Positions 41,825 to 53,615 of a stretch of DNA of 53,850 bases are shown one piece after another. Source of the stretch: Carex sylvatica (lineage: Eukaryota; Streptophyta; Magnoliopsida; Poales; Cyperaceae); NCBI GenBank assembly GCA_964058845.1, contig CAXKVR010000479.1, positions 1-53,850 on the forward strand, in the 5' to 3' direction. The notes under the pieces were generated by a model, which searched no databases, was not told the DNA's origin, and saw nothing but the letters and a program-made list of their open reading frames with translations. Every line of letters begins with the position of its first letter. Position 1 is the stretch's first letter. The position numbers and the translations under genes are program-made.

Positions 41825-44800
41825 ATGGGCCGCAGTTGGATGTAGGAAGTATCACGTCTATCTGATGAATATATGACAGGTGTCGAGGAATTTATCAGAG
41901 TTGCTACGGAAGATATGGCGAATAAGGAGAGTGCACTGATGTCGTGTCCTTGTCGTGATTGTAACAATGGTCAAAAATTCTCCAACTCGAACCAAGTGAG
42001 GAACTATTTAATCCGTCGTTGATTCAAACAAGGATATAAGTGTTGGTTATGGCACGGTGAGAGTTTGCTAACTGACATAGGTACTGGTACTGAGCATCAA
42101 AAATACCATACCGGTGGAAATGACGGGAATGATCTACGGGAATTGGAAACTGATATAGGCGCTCGTACTGAGGATCAGGAATACCATACCGAAGAAAATA
42201 ATGATATGGTGGTAGATAGATGTGATAATTTTGATCAAATGTTTTCGTGATTTAGAAGAGGATTTTGATAATGATAAGCAGTATTGTTTATTTGAGAATT
42301 TGTACGAAGATTATAATAAGGAATTGTATCCTGGTTGTTCTAAATTTTCAAAATTACAAGGTGTATTAAAATTGTATAACCTTAAAGCATCTAACGGTTG
42401 GAGTGATAGAAGTTTTACTGAGTTATTACAAACTTGAAAAGAAATACTTCCGGATGAAAATGAGATACCACCAAATGTTTATGAAGCGAAGAAAATATTG
42501 TGCCCAGTGGATTTGGAAGTTCAAAGAATACATGCGTGTCCAAATGATTGTATATTATATCAATCAGAGTATAAAGATCTTCACGAGTGTCCAAAATGTG
42601 GTGCATCACGTTACAAATCAAAGCAGTTAACCGGCGATAAAAGTGATGATTACAAACAGAATAAAGGGCCTCCGGCAAAAGCATTGTGGTACCTCCCCGT
42701 GAAACCGAGATTGAAACGTTTGTTCTCAAATGCTAAAGATGCGAAATTAGTGCGTTGGCATGCCAATAACCGAAAAAAAGATGGGAAATTGCGGCACCCC
42801 GCTAATTCTCCTCAGTGGAGAAATATTGACAGAGAGTTCCCCGAATTCGGACGTGACCCTAGAAATCTTAAGCTTGGGCTGAGTGCAGATGGAATAAATC
42901 TGCACAGTAGCATGAGCAGCAAGCATAGCAATTGGCCGGTTCTATTGTGCATTTATAATCTTCCGCCTTGGAAATACATCATGTTGACCTTGCTCATATC
43001 AGGACCCAAACAGCCCGGGAACGACATAGATGTGTATCTAGCGCCATTGATCGATGATTTAAAAGAATTATGGCAACCCGGAGTGCAGATATTTGATGCA
43101 TACAGTAAGGAGAAATTCACTTTACGGGCCATGATTTTCTGCACCATTAATGATTTTCTGGCTTATGGTAATTTGTCGGGTTACAGTGTCAAAGGAGAGA
43201 AAGCATGCCCTATTTTCCTGGACGATACAGTCGATTTGTGGCTACCTAATTCATCTAAAAATGTGTACATGGGTCATCGTAGATTTCTTCCTGCTAACCA
43301 TGCACACTGAAAGAGAAAGAAAGAATTCAATGGAAAGACCGAGAATACCAGAGTAAATTATCCGTTGACCGGCAAAGCTATTTATTTGCGAGTGAACGAT
43401 ATCAAAGTTCAATTTGGCAAATTTTAAAAAAAGGTGGTGAGAAAGAAAGGGGCACCGAAAATTAGTTGGAAGAAGAGGTCAATATTCTGGAATTTACCAT
43501 ACTGGCAGCACTTAGATGTTCGACACTGTCTCGATGTGATGCATGTGGTTAAAAATGTGTGTGATAGCCTCGTTGGAACATTATTGAATATTCCGGGTAA
43601 GACGTATCAATGCTCGGAAAGACATGCAATTCCTGAACATATGGTCGGATCTACAACCAGCAGAGAAGGAAAGAGAAAATGGAAAATTTTGTACGTATAT
43701 AAAACCCACAATGCATACGCTGTCAAAAGCAGAGAAAAAAAGCTTATTGGAATGCCTTCATGGTGTCAAAGTTCCATCTGGATATTCTTCGAATATTAAA
43801 AACCTAGTTTCACTGGAAGATTTAAAATTGACAGGAATGAAGTCTCACGACTGTCATGTTTTAATGACACAGCTTCTTCCTATTGCAATTCGGAGCATAT
43901 TGCCAAAGTGTGTTAGGCAGACCATCACGAAGCTTTGTTTTTTCTTTAATGCCATATGTTGCAAAGTAAGTGATCCTGATATGCTAGATGCTCTGCAGAA
44001 GGAGGTTGTTGTCACTCTTTGTCATCTTGAAATGTATTTTCCGCCGTCTTTTTTTGATATCATGGTTCATTTAATCGTTCACCTAATTAGAGAAATTAAG
44101 ATGTGTGGACCTGTTTTCTTGCGGTATATATATCCGTTCGAGAGATACATGGGATTGTTAAAGGCATATGTCAGAAATCGATATCAGCCTGAGGGAAGCA
44201 TCGTAAAAGCTTATGCTGCCGAAGAGGTTATTGAGTTTTGTACTAATTATATGGATGATGTCAAAGCTATAGGCATCCCTAAATCTCGGCACGAGGGTCG
44301 ACTTCACGGGGTAGGCACAATCGGTGCAAAATTATTCGAGCCCGATAGTACAACGATGTCACTAGCACATTTTTATGTTTTGCAACACCTCATTGACGTT
44401 CATCCTTTTTGGGACAAGCATATACTCTCTTGCGGCAACAGAATCCTAAGAAATCCGACAAGTGGTTAATCGGCGAACACAATAAAAAGTTTGAAGGATG
44501 GTTTACACGGAGAGTCGTGCAAGCTCCAGAGGAAGAAAATATTACAGAAACTGTGAAATTGTTGGCTCTTGGTCCAGTCCACGTCGTGAGGACCTTCCAA
44601 GGATATGACATCAATGGGTACACATTTTACACAAGAAATCAAGATTCAAATAGTACCGTACAAAACAGTGGAGTGACGTTAGTAGCCGTTTCGAGTGATT
44701 TGTCAGATCCTAAAGGTGCCAGACCATCGCATGCCTCAATGTCATATTACGGGTTTGTTGAAAAAATTTGGGAGGTAGATTATAGAAAATTTAACGTTAC

Positions 44801-45170
44801 GTTATTTATGTGTAAATGGGTCGATAACCGTAGGGGGGTTAAAGTCGACGAATATGGTTTTATTCTAGTGGATTTCAGTAAGGCTGGATACAAGGATGAT
44901 CCATTTATACTTGCAAGACAAGCCACGCAAGTGTTCTACGTTACTGATCTGGCCGATCGTTCAAGACATGTTGTCCTCTCTGGTAAAAGACGTATCATCG
45001 GGATTGATAATGTAGAAGACGAAGAAGCGTATGATCATTTTGATGAGATACCACCGTTTTCTACTGGCATGGCATCTTTACCAACCGGTGAGGATAACAA
45101 GACAAGTCACACGCGCAACGATCATAATGAAGGAGAATGGATTGAAGTTCCCACTGGCAATAATCCCTAA
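41825..45170 (+). pseudogene. CACTA tnp2-type transposase, broken
   Basis: Starts ATGGGCCGCAGTTGGATG after an AG acceptor. Pieces in order: transposase-associated domain (41825-42060; MSCPCRDC, in-frame TAG at 41843 and TGA at 42020), LYPGCSKFSKLQGVLKLYNL (about 42330), then the tnp2 core (42498-43310) with IHACPNDCILY, CPKCGASRYK, LGLSADGINLHS and GPKQPGNDIDVYLAPLIDD. After a stop at 43308 the DLPYW-like NLPYWQHLDVRHCLDVMHVV part follows. Next comes a DUF4218-type part in another frame (43624-44469; MYFPPSFFDIMVHLIVHL, YPFERYMGLLK), and then a DUF4216-type part (44409-45170; MSYYGFVEKIWEVDY). At least five in-frame stops and two frameshifts make it a pseudogene. I describe the breaks only from what is visible. 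Confidence 0.9.
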
Positions 45171-46008
45171 ATTTTTATTAGTATGTCAAAATATAAAAAT
45201 ATAAAAAATGTGATTTATTATTATTTAATATTGCTGACTTAAGAAATTTTTCTTTTTTCAGGATGCATTGAAACACTAGACAATGAAAAGCATGCAAGTT
45301 ATTCTTCAATGTTTCTTGTAAATTATTTCTTTTCATGTTATATGTAAATTTATTAGCTTATTTTTTAATTTTTAATGTTACTATTTAGTAGAATTTATTC
45401 AAATAATTTCATAAAATAATTTTTAAGATGTAATTTATAAGATAATATGTTTTCAGTGATCTTATTAAAATTACTTCCTAAAAATTATTTATAAATTAGA
45501 TAGAATATAAGCTACAAAAATATCATTTTAATTTTTTCAAAATAAACATCCTGATTTTAATTTCTACAAAAGTTATTTACAAAAAATCATACACATACAC
45601 ATTCTGATTTTAATTTTTTTAAAAAGCATACACATACAAAAATATAACCGCATATATTAAGAAATACACTATCTGGATCGGTTCCTAGCTTCAAAACCGA
45701 TCCAGATAATTATCTAGATTGATTTTGAAACTAGGAACCGATCCATATAGTGTATTTCTTAAAAATTTCTTATAAATTTTTTAAAAATAAATTACTTATT
45801 TAAAATTATTTTATAAATTATTTTAATAAATTATTTTAAGAAGAAATGTTAAACAAAATTACTTCCTAAAAATTATTTCTAAAAAAATGTTTTATTTATT
45901 TATAAATTATCTTGTTAAATGTAAGCTACAAAAATTTGTAACATCAAATAAGTTTTCAAAAAGCAAGATATATATTTAGTTTTGATATTTTCAAACCAAT
46001 AAAAATAA
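45171..46008. other. CACTA interior between the two genes, AT-rich
   Basis: AT-rich, no coding. One inverted GGATCGGTTC/GAACCGATCC block lies at 45668-45755. Repeated TTATTTATAAATTA-type sequence fills the remainder. Confidence 0.5.
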
Positions 46009-46472
46009 GGGAAAATTGTGAAAATGCCACTCCAAAACCTTCAAATTGTGAAAATGCCATCCTGAACTTTGAAATTGTAAAAATGCCACTCCAAACTTTA
46101 TTAATTGTAATTTTGCCACTCCAAATAATTAATGACTAAAATACCCTCCCATCACCAAACTCCTTTTCTCCCACCCGGTTCCCACATCTTCTAACTGCAG
46201 AATTTTTTTGCGTGGTTGACAAAATCCAGGGTTTCTGATTGCTAATGGAATTTTTTTGCGTGGTTGACTCCAAAAAATTTCTGCAGTTAGAAGAGGTGGG
46301 AACCGGATGGGAGAAGAGGGGTTTGGTGATGGGAGGGTATTTTAGTCATTAATTATTTGGAGTGGCAAAATTACAATTAATGAAGTTTGGAGTGGCATTT
46401 TTACTATTTCAAAGTTCAGGATTACATTTTCACAATTTGAAGGTTTTGGAGTGGCATTTTCACAATTTTCCC
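46009..46472. mobile_element. Mutator-type MITE inside CACTA, 464 bp
   Basis: Long terminal inverted repeats beginning GGGAAAATTGTGAAAATGCC and continuing through ACTCCAAAACCTTC. An exact 9-bp target duplication TAAAAATAA flanks it (46000-46008, 46473-46481), diagnostic of the Mutator superfamily. The arms contain internal subrepeats of AATGCCACTCCAAA. Non-coding; the centre is GC-richer (CTTTTCTCCCACCCGG and inverse). Confidence 0.93.
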
Positions 46473-46574
46473 TAAAAATAATGATATAATTTATAAGAAT
46501 TTATGATTAAAATAATTTACAAAAATTCATAAACATACACATTCTGACTTTAATATTTTAAAAAAACATACACA

Positions 46575-47310
46575 TACACTATCTGGATCGGTTTCTAGCT
46601 TAAGAACCGATCCTGATGCCTTTCTGGATCGGTTCTTAAGAAAGAAACCGATCTTGATAGCTATATTACATATTAATAATTATTTTAATAAATTAGTTTT
46701 GTAAGAAATCTTACAAAGAAACTTATAAATTATTTTAAATTGTAACATCAAATAAGTTTTAAAAGTAAGATACTTATTTTAATAAGAAATCTTTACAAAA
46801 TAATTTATAAATCAAAATCTGATAACTTATACATATAATATCATAACATATAAATTATTTATAAATTATATAAGTTATTTGTAAATTATTTATAAAATTA
46901 TTTTAAAAAATAACCTTCTAAATATCTGATAACTTATACATATAATATCATACACATAAACATCATGTTTTTAATTTTTTAAAATATCATGCACATAACA
47001 TATACATATAATATAACAGAAATAAAATGAGATATCAGGATCGGTTCCTAACTTAAGAACCGAGGAACCGATCCTGATATCTATTTTCATTTTTTAAATT
47101 AATAAAGTATCAAGATCGGTTCTTAAGTTAGGAACCGATCTTGATGTGTATCTGGATCGGTTCTTAAGTTAGGAACCGATCTTGATGTGTATCTGGATCG
47201 GTTCTTAAGTTAGGAACCGATCTTGATGTGTATCTGGATCGGTTCTTAAGTTAGGAACCGATCTTGATACATACAATCTGGATCGGTTTAGTTTAGAACC
47301 GATCTTGATA
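46575..47310. repeat. CACTA interior repeats; 41-bp palindromic tandem units
   Basis: At 46575-46665 and 47035-47310 the GGATCGGTTCTTAAG...CTTAAGAACCGATCC units recur. Between about 47115 and 47275 they form a clean head-to-tail array of a 41-bp unit, each with inverted halves GGATCGGTTCTTAAGTTAGG and AACCGATC. The array ends right before the leader of the second gene. Confidence 0.87.
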
Positions 47311-47329
47311 AGGGATTTAGGGCGCCGGT

Positions 47330-48177
47330 TCAATACTTAGCCAAAAATTGGAAATTTTCAAAACCCGTGGCCTCTCTCTTCCTCTTCTTCTCAAACACAT
47401 AGCCTAGCTCCACCGTGCGTCTCTCTTCCTCTCCTTCTCAAAACCCTAGTCCGTCCGCTTGTTGCCTTTCCCTCTCCTCCTCTGTGACCTCTTCTCCCCC
47501 GTTCAATGTTTCTCTTCCACCCCTTCGTCGGCTCGTTGGCTCCGCCTCCCTCTCATTCTCAAACTCTGGTAAGTCCCCTCTCCCTCTCCCTTTAACAAAA
47601 TCAGTTTATTAGGAATTATTTAGAAATTATTGTCAATTCGGATTAGAAATTGTTGTTAATTCGGATTATAAATTGTTGCTAATTCGATTTATTAGAAATT
47701 GTTGCTAATTTGGTTTATTAGAAATTCGAATTACAAACTCACAATGTCTTGTTGCTAATTAGAAATTGTTGCTTATTACAAATTATTTAAAAAAATTAGT
47801 ACCAAGGCTTATTAGAAATTGTTAGCAATCCTCTTATTTGCTTATTAGAAATTGCTTATTTGAAATTGTTAAACCTAGTTTGTTAACCCTAGTTACTCAA
47901 GTATACTTGGTACCAAGGCATTGTGAGAATTTTATATGGTATTGCTCAAGTATTGATAATTTTATTTGGCATTGAGTTAACCCTAGTTGCTAATTCCGAA
48001 TATTGTTAACCCTAGTTGCTTAATTGAGTTATAATCGAAATATTGTTAAACCTTTTTACTCAAATATGCCTATTTAATTGTTGCAAATTATATTGCTAAT
48101 TTTATATGGTATCGCTCAAGTATTGGTAATTTTATTTGGCATTGAGTTAACCCTAGTTGCTAATTCTTGCTTCAGAT
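47330..48177 (+). promoter_or_regulatory. Leader of the second CACTA gene
   Basis: The sequence turns CT-rich (CTCTCTTCCTCTTCTTCTC, 47373-47391), like many plant 5' UTRs, then runs through repetitive TTGTTGCTAATT-type AT-rich sequence, probably an intron, to an AG acceptor before the ATG at 48178. A short open frame at 47415-47612 is low-complexity Ser/Pro/Leu. Confidence 0.45.
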
Positions 48178-51100
48178 ATGGAAGGTGATAGTGAGATAGT
48201 CTCGGCTAAGAAACGAGGAAGAGGGCCTAACAAAATTAAGGAGAAGTTTAACGAGAAAGGCAAAAAGCTGGAACTTGACAAATTTTACAGGCCGGTTGTT
48301 ACTCGAGATACGACGAGTTTTGCAATGAAATTTGGGATATTAGTAAGAAGGAATGTTTCTCTAAGGTTCCAACGATGGAAAGATGTTTCAGATGAGAAAA
48401 AGTAAAAAATATGGAAAATACTTAAGGTAAACTAATTTTGGTACTAATTTCACAAGATTTCATTTGATATTAACTAATTCTAAATTTTTTATTTCTATTT
48501 ATTTGTAAGGTGGATTGGGGCATAGTCGACAACGAAGAGGTGCAGAAATATTATTATCAGAAAATGGCTACTTCTCACTGGAAGTGGCGAACCGAAATGA
48601 CTAAAGTGTGGCGCAAGGGTGAGACGCCCGATTTTGGTAAGCTCTAGATTGAAGAACAAGACTGGGAAGAATTTTGCAAGTACCGAGAGACGGAGGATTT
48701 TCAGAGTAGACTCAGAGATGCTATGCAGACGATTGCAAACGAGAAAGCATCTAGTGATCCGTCTTTCCAAGGGTCAACTAGTACTGCATTGACACCAGAG
48801 GAGTTTGTTGATTTGTCGGTTGAGCATAGGCACGTCACATGGAAACTAGCAAGACAGAAGCTCTCAGACGAGACCAAGGAACGCTTTTATCCAGATACAT
48901 ACTTATCGGTCATCAACAGAATTGTGAGTATTTAGATATTGTCATTCATTGAAATCTCAACTTTAATTTATTTTGTTATAACATTTAAGTTGTCATTTCA
49001 GGAAGAACAAGAAGCGGCTTTTAAACAAGGCCAGTTGGCCGTCGTACGATACGATGATGTTCTGGAAAAATCTCTGCCAAATCAGGAACATCTCGGGATG
49101 GTGAGAGGAGTGGGAGGTCTGATTCCAATGACAACAACATTCGGTAAGAGCTCGATAAGGAGGAGACACACTACTACTTACTCGAGATTCGTAGAAGAAT
49201 TTGATGCGAGAGTGGATCAAAGAGTGGAGGAGAGAGTAAAAGAAATGGAGGAGAGATTGCGGTAAGAAATGAAAGAAGAAATGAAAGCTGAGCTTGCAAT
49301 GATGCTTCAGCAGACAATGGGCCAACAAGAAAAGACGTATAGCCCAACAGTCGTTCAGAGCAGCTGCCAGTCAGTCAAACCAAATGCAAATCTTTCCGAG
49401 TTTACTGAGGTAATGCAAATTCAGATTTGAATCAGTAGGCCTATGCTTTAATTTCATACATATTTAGATTTTATTCGAGTAAATACATGTATTTGTACAG
49501 GAGGCAGAACTAAGCTGCAGACTCCAGGCGAATGTAGGTGGGAATACTCTTGTAGTGGCCTTAGGGACAATTCATGTTCCAGTTGTACAAGGTGGAACAA
49601 TTCACGGTTTACCTATGCCGCCCGACCATGCAAGAGTAACGGTGGATGCTATTCGTGATGCAGACTTAATAGAACTCCCCTTACTTGTACCAAATGGCGA
49701 ACAGTTAACCATTGCATCGGTCCTCGGCAGTTTCACTGCATGGCCGATGTCCATGATATTGACAGGTTCATATGAGGTATATTATTATTAAGTTCTTATA
49801 CTTCTTAATTTGTATCTATATGATAGAGTTATAGTTGATTTTGGATTTTATTTCAATTTATTATGAAATTTTGCAAGAACCACGCGAAGAGGTGCAAGTT
49901 CCTGGAGATCGGAACACAATGAGTCACATCAAGGCGTTTGATCATATCAATTTTGAAAAGCTGGGACGAACATTCAAGCAGCTGCGTGATTGATTTTCAG
50001 AGCTAGATGGCAGTCCATTCAAAATCGATCCGCCACTTGATCTTTTCTGTTCAGCAGAGTCCATATACGTTTATGCAGATGATTATGCGGCCTTGCTTAC
50101 ACCACGGGAGTGGCTCACTGGACCAGTCATTCAGATATGGATGCTGTGAGTTTAATATTCGTAATAATTACAGAATTCAGTACTTTTAATTCAAATTTCA
50201 CAAACTTGAGAACACATGTATGCCTTCTTTTTTTTAGGTATTGGCACAAATTCATCAATGAGGAATTTCCCGATGAGCAGATTGGTTTCATGGACCCCCA
50301 GCGAACAAATGCCATCTTGCTGCATGATGATCGAGGAGGTGTTCTTCAATACATGAGGAAAGCACTCCAAGAGAATCGGGACATGAGATTGATCTTCATA
50401 CCTTACCATCAGATGTTAGTGTTATATATATATTATAATTTTATTATATTTCTTTCAATTCATATAAATTATAGAATATGACATGCTACAAACCTAACAT
50501 GCAGAAATCATTGGATATTGACCGTGCTTATACCAAGAGAACGTGCATTGTACGTGTACGATTCCGATAAGAAGAGCAAAAAAATGCTAATGATCACTGC
50601 TGCGGTCGAGGAGTAAGTGACTTTCTTAATTTTACGTTTGTTTAGAATTCTAATGATTTTATTATTATATTATCATTTTAAATATCTCTCGTAAGTACTG
50701 ATTGTTCAATTTGTTCATATTTCAACAGTGCCTTCACTAGGGAAATGGGTACTTCTTTAACGGTTCATAACGATTGCAAGATAATAGTTTCTATTGAGAT
50801 ATGATTATAAGGACCTAGATGCAAAAATTTGTGAATATCTAAACATATAAATCATTGGTATGCTCATTAACTTACATTTTATTTTTTACAAACTTGTTAT
50901 ATAGTGTCCACAACAACCAGCCGGCTGGGAATGTGCATATTATGTCATGTTGCTCATGCAAGACATAATAAGCGAACACCTCGATTCTTTTCCGAACTTA
51001 AGGGTATAATATATGCATTTATATATTTTTCAAAAGTAATGATAAATTATTGCTTCAAATATAATAAAATACAAAATTAATTGTGCATGCTCTTCTATCT

Positions 51101-51219
51101 TTTTAAAAATGCAGGATATTCCCGTTAAACATAATGTACAACGCTTGGGCGATTTTCGAAAAATGTGGGTTAAAAATTTTTTACATGAGATTAGGCCGAG
51201 AATAAGTACAACATTGTAG
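48178..51219 (+). pseudogene. Second CACTA gene: plant transposase-24-like part plus C48 (Ulp1) protease domain
   Basis: Intron-split. The N-terminal part is basic (KKRGRGPNK) and continues with FYRPVVTRDT, then VDWGIVDNEEVQKYYYQKMA and a helical, charged stretch (VDQRVEERVKEMEERLR, about 49230) typical of the TNPA-like second protein of plant CACTA elements. The C-terminal part (50000-51219) is a C48 cysteine protease: LTPREWLTGPVIQIWM, NHWILTVL with the catalytic His (about 50508), YVYDS with Asp, and GWECAYYVML with Cys at 50932-50934, ending at TAG 51217. In-frame stops at 48645 (TAG), about 49263 (TAA) and about 49991 (TGA) indicate decay unless spliced out. Exact exons uncertain. Confidence 0.78.
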
Positions 51220-51449
51220 GATGTGTGTAATTTTAATTTGCATGAACATGAATTTTTTGTAATAATTTAGGATGTGTATGATATTTAATTTATGATGTGT
51301 ATGTGATAGCTAATTTAGGATGTGTATGTGTATGAAACATAATTTTAGGATGTGTGACATTTCATTTCGGATTTGTGATAATTTAGCAAGAATTTTGGCC
51401 AGCAAAATATGGAAGCTGGTCATTTAATAAAAAAAAAATTGATTCAATT

Positions 51450-51848
51450 TAACTATCTGGATCGGTTTTTAGTTAGGAACCGATCCAGATATTCAATAAT
51501 CTGAATTTAAAAAATTAAAAAATAATTAAAAATAACGATTATGATCGGTTCTATTTAAAACCGATCTAGATAACTGACTATCTGGATCGGTTTCTAGATT
51601 AAGAACCGATCCAGATAGTCCTTTATCTGGATCGGTTTTAAATGGAACCGATCCAGATAATTATTTTCTGAGTTTAAAAATTAAAAACTTTTTAATATTA
51701 ATCTGGATCGGTTGTATAATAGTGAACCGATCTAGATAACTGACTATCCGGATCGGTTCACTATTATACAACCGATCCAGATTAATATTAAAAAGTTTTT
51801 AATTTTTAAATTCAGAAAATAACTATCTGGATCGGTTTCTAGATTAAG
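51450..51848. repeat. CACTA right subterminal repeats, truncated
   Basis: At least six GGATCGGTT...AACCGATCC units. The segment 51680-51815 is one large inverted repeat: TTAATATTAATCTGGATCGG at 51692-51711 is mirrored by CCGATCCAGATTAATATTAA at 51773-51792. It stops abruptly at 51848 without the CACTA terminus. Confidence 0.85.
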
Positions 51849-52435
51849 AACTTCAAATCAATTCCAGAGAGTGTACTCGTTGAAAAGTTCGGCCAAGGTT
51901 TCATATAAATCATAACTGTCCCTTCTGGTAATGGTACCTTTAATTTCTTCGCATCGTACAAAAAGTCAAAATGTTAGTCATAATCAAACAAACGCGCGGT
52001 TCTTGATAACTCAAAACGTAAAATAAAAGTTTTCTTAAACGGCTGACATTTAAATTTGGAGCAGCATAAAATCAGATTTGATTGTCAAACAATCTTAATT
52101 TAAGGAGTTGACAACGTTAATTAATACAATGTAATAGAAATATATATCATGGTGTCTGGGTCTGGCAATTTTTGGTCTTGTTCTTAGCATGCAGCATCCA
52201 AGAATATCAGCAGCACATGACTTCTGACTAGAAAGTAGAAACTGCGACTTGTTCTTCAAATTTTAGCTGTTGCCTCAAATAGACCATTGGAAAAGAGAGT
52301 AAATAAATAGCGCCAAAATTCATAATGGAAAAAGCAAAATCTACAACTACTTCTAACTTGACGCATAAAGTCCAGACTGATCCAGAGAAACAAAACACCA
52401 ACTTTTCGGTTAAATCTTCTCTTGCCTTTTCTCTA
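51849..52435 (+). promoter_or_regulatory. HHP copy 3 promoter
   Basis: Homologous to the promoters of copies 1 and 2 but diverged. It retains one AACGGTT-like motif (AAACGCGCGGTTCTTGATAA, 51990-52009), the CAGCACATGACTTCTGACTA leader region and the AAAGAGAGTAAATAAATAGC block. An ATG at 52325 in frame with the coding region may extend the protein. Confidence 0.5.
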
Positions 52436-53615
52436 ATGGAAACCGTTGCCACACTGGAGAAAACAACAATTTTGCTTAATCCCTTGATAGAAAAAGAGGA
52501 GGTCAAAAGGGAGGAGGAGCGCTCATGCAGCCATCAACACAAGCAAAAGCTGAGTTTGGTGAGTTACGAATGCTTGCCGGAGTTCCTCAAGGACAATGAG
52601 TTTGTAATCGACTATTACCGATCGGAGTGGCCGCTAAAGAATGCATTCTTAAGTCTGTTCGCGGTTCACAACGAGACTTTAAACATCTGGACGTAAGTGC
52701 CCATAGATGGCTAATCATATATATTTTTTTCATTTATGGCTACTATATATTCAAGTAAGTGGAATGTAAACACAATCTAATTAATTTGTGTTAATTAATT
52801 ACAGACATTTGGTTGGGTTCTTCTTTTTCCTCTCTCTCACCCTCAGCGCAATTACAATGGACCCTATGAATGCTAACGCCATGAAGGCCACATCACAACA
52901 ACCGGCCAACTCGACCAACACTTTCCTGCATACTAACAATGGAGTGGCATCAATTCAACTGCTGATGGGTGCGGCCACTGCCGACATGGGCCCGGAAACT
53001 GAGCTTGTTGCGAATATTTCTCGGTGGCCCTTCTATGCATACCTTTGTGGGGCCATGTTCTGCCTTCTAATGAGCAGCACATGCCACCTTTTCTCATGCC
53101 ACTCTAAGCACACATCATACGTTATGCTTCGCCTCGACTATGCTGGCATCACCTCCCTCATAGTCACCTCATTTTATCCTCTTGTGTACTACTCATTCGC
53201 TTGTTCCCCATTCTTCCAAAGCCTATATATTACATCAATAACGGTATTTGGAGTCGCTGCCGTAATGGTATCTCTATTCCCGGCATTTGAGAAACCTGAA
53301 CTGAGGTGGATCCGTGCAGGTCTATTCGCCAGCATGGGTCTGTCAGGCCTTGTACCAATAGTACACAAGACCATAATGTATGCTGATAAACCCGAGGCAG
53401 TGATCACTACTTGCTACGAGATGGTCATGGGGTTGTTTTACGCATCAGGTGTGGTGGTTTATGCGACAAGGGTGCCTGAGAGATGGATGCCCGGTAAGTT
53501 TGACCTCGCGGGGCAAAGCCACCAGCTGTTTCACATTCTTGTTATTGCGGGTGCTTACACGCATTACCTTGCCGGTTTGGTTTATGTCAGCTGGAGGGAG
53601 GTTGAAGGTTGTTGA
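52436..53615 (+). CDS. HHP: Heptahelical PAQR / adiponectin-receptor-like protein, copy 3
   Basis: Exons 52436-52692 and 52805-53615 (intron 112 bp) give 355 residues aligned end to end with copies 1 and 2. About ten amino-acid differences from copy 1: [57 protein letters not shown] and REVEGC. All are outside the metal-site residues (SSTCH, RLDYAG, HQLFH), which are intact. Only here the frame stays open upstream to an ATG at 52325, giving a possible 392-residue form with 37 extra residues ([15 protein letters not shown]...). I chose 52436 because it is the start shared by all copies. The pattern of conservative changes suggests continued selection, so it is probably functional. Confidence 0.94.

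Larger units (their letters stand above)
39378..51848 (+). mobile_element. CACTA (En/Spm-type) transposon, 3' end missing
   Basis: The left terminus is CACTAGTGGAAAAACAGG, a standard CACTA end. It is followed by subterminal repeats of GGATCGGTT...AACCGATCC, also abundant at 40430-40550, 45668-45755, 46575-46665, 47035-47310 and 51450-51848. Two gene remnants on the plus strand are a tnp2-type transposase and a second gene with a C48 protease domain. The expected right end (TCCACTAGTG) is absent: the last repeat breaks off at TCTAGATTAAG and unit 3 resumes with AACTTCAAATC. A deletion therefore removed the right terminus and roughly 115 bp of flank. About 12.5 kb remain; not mobile as it stands. 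Confidence 0.9.
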
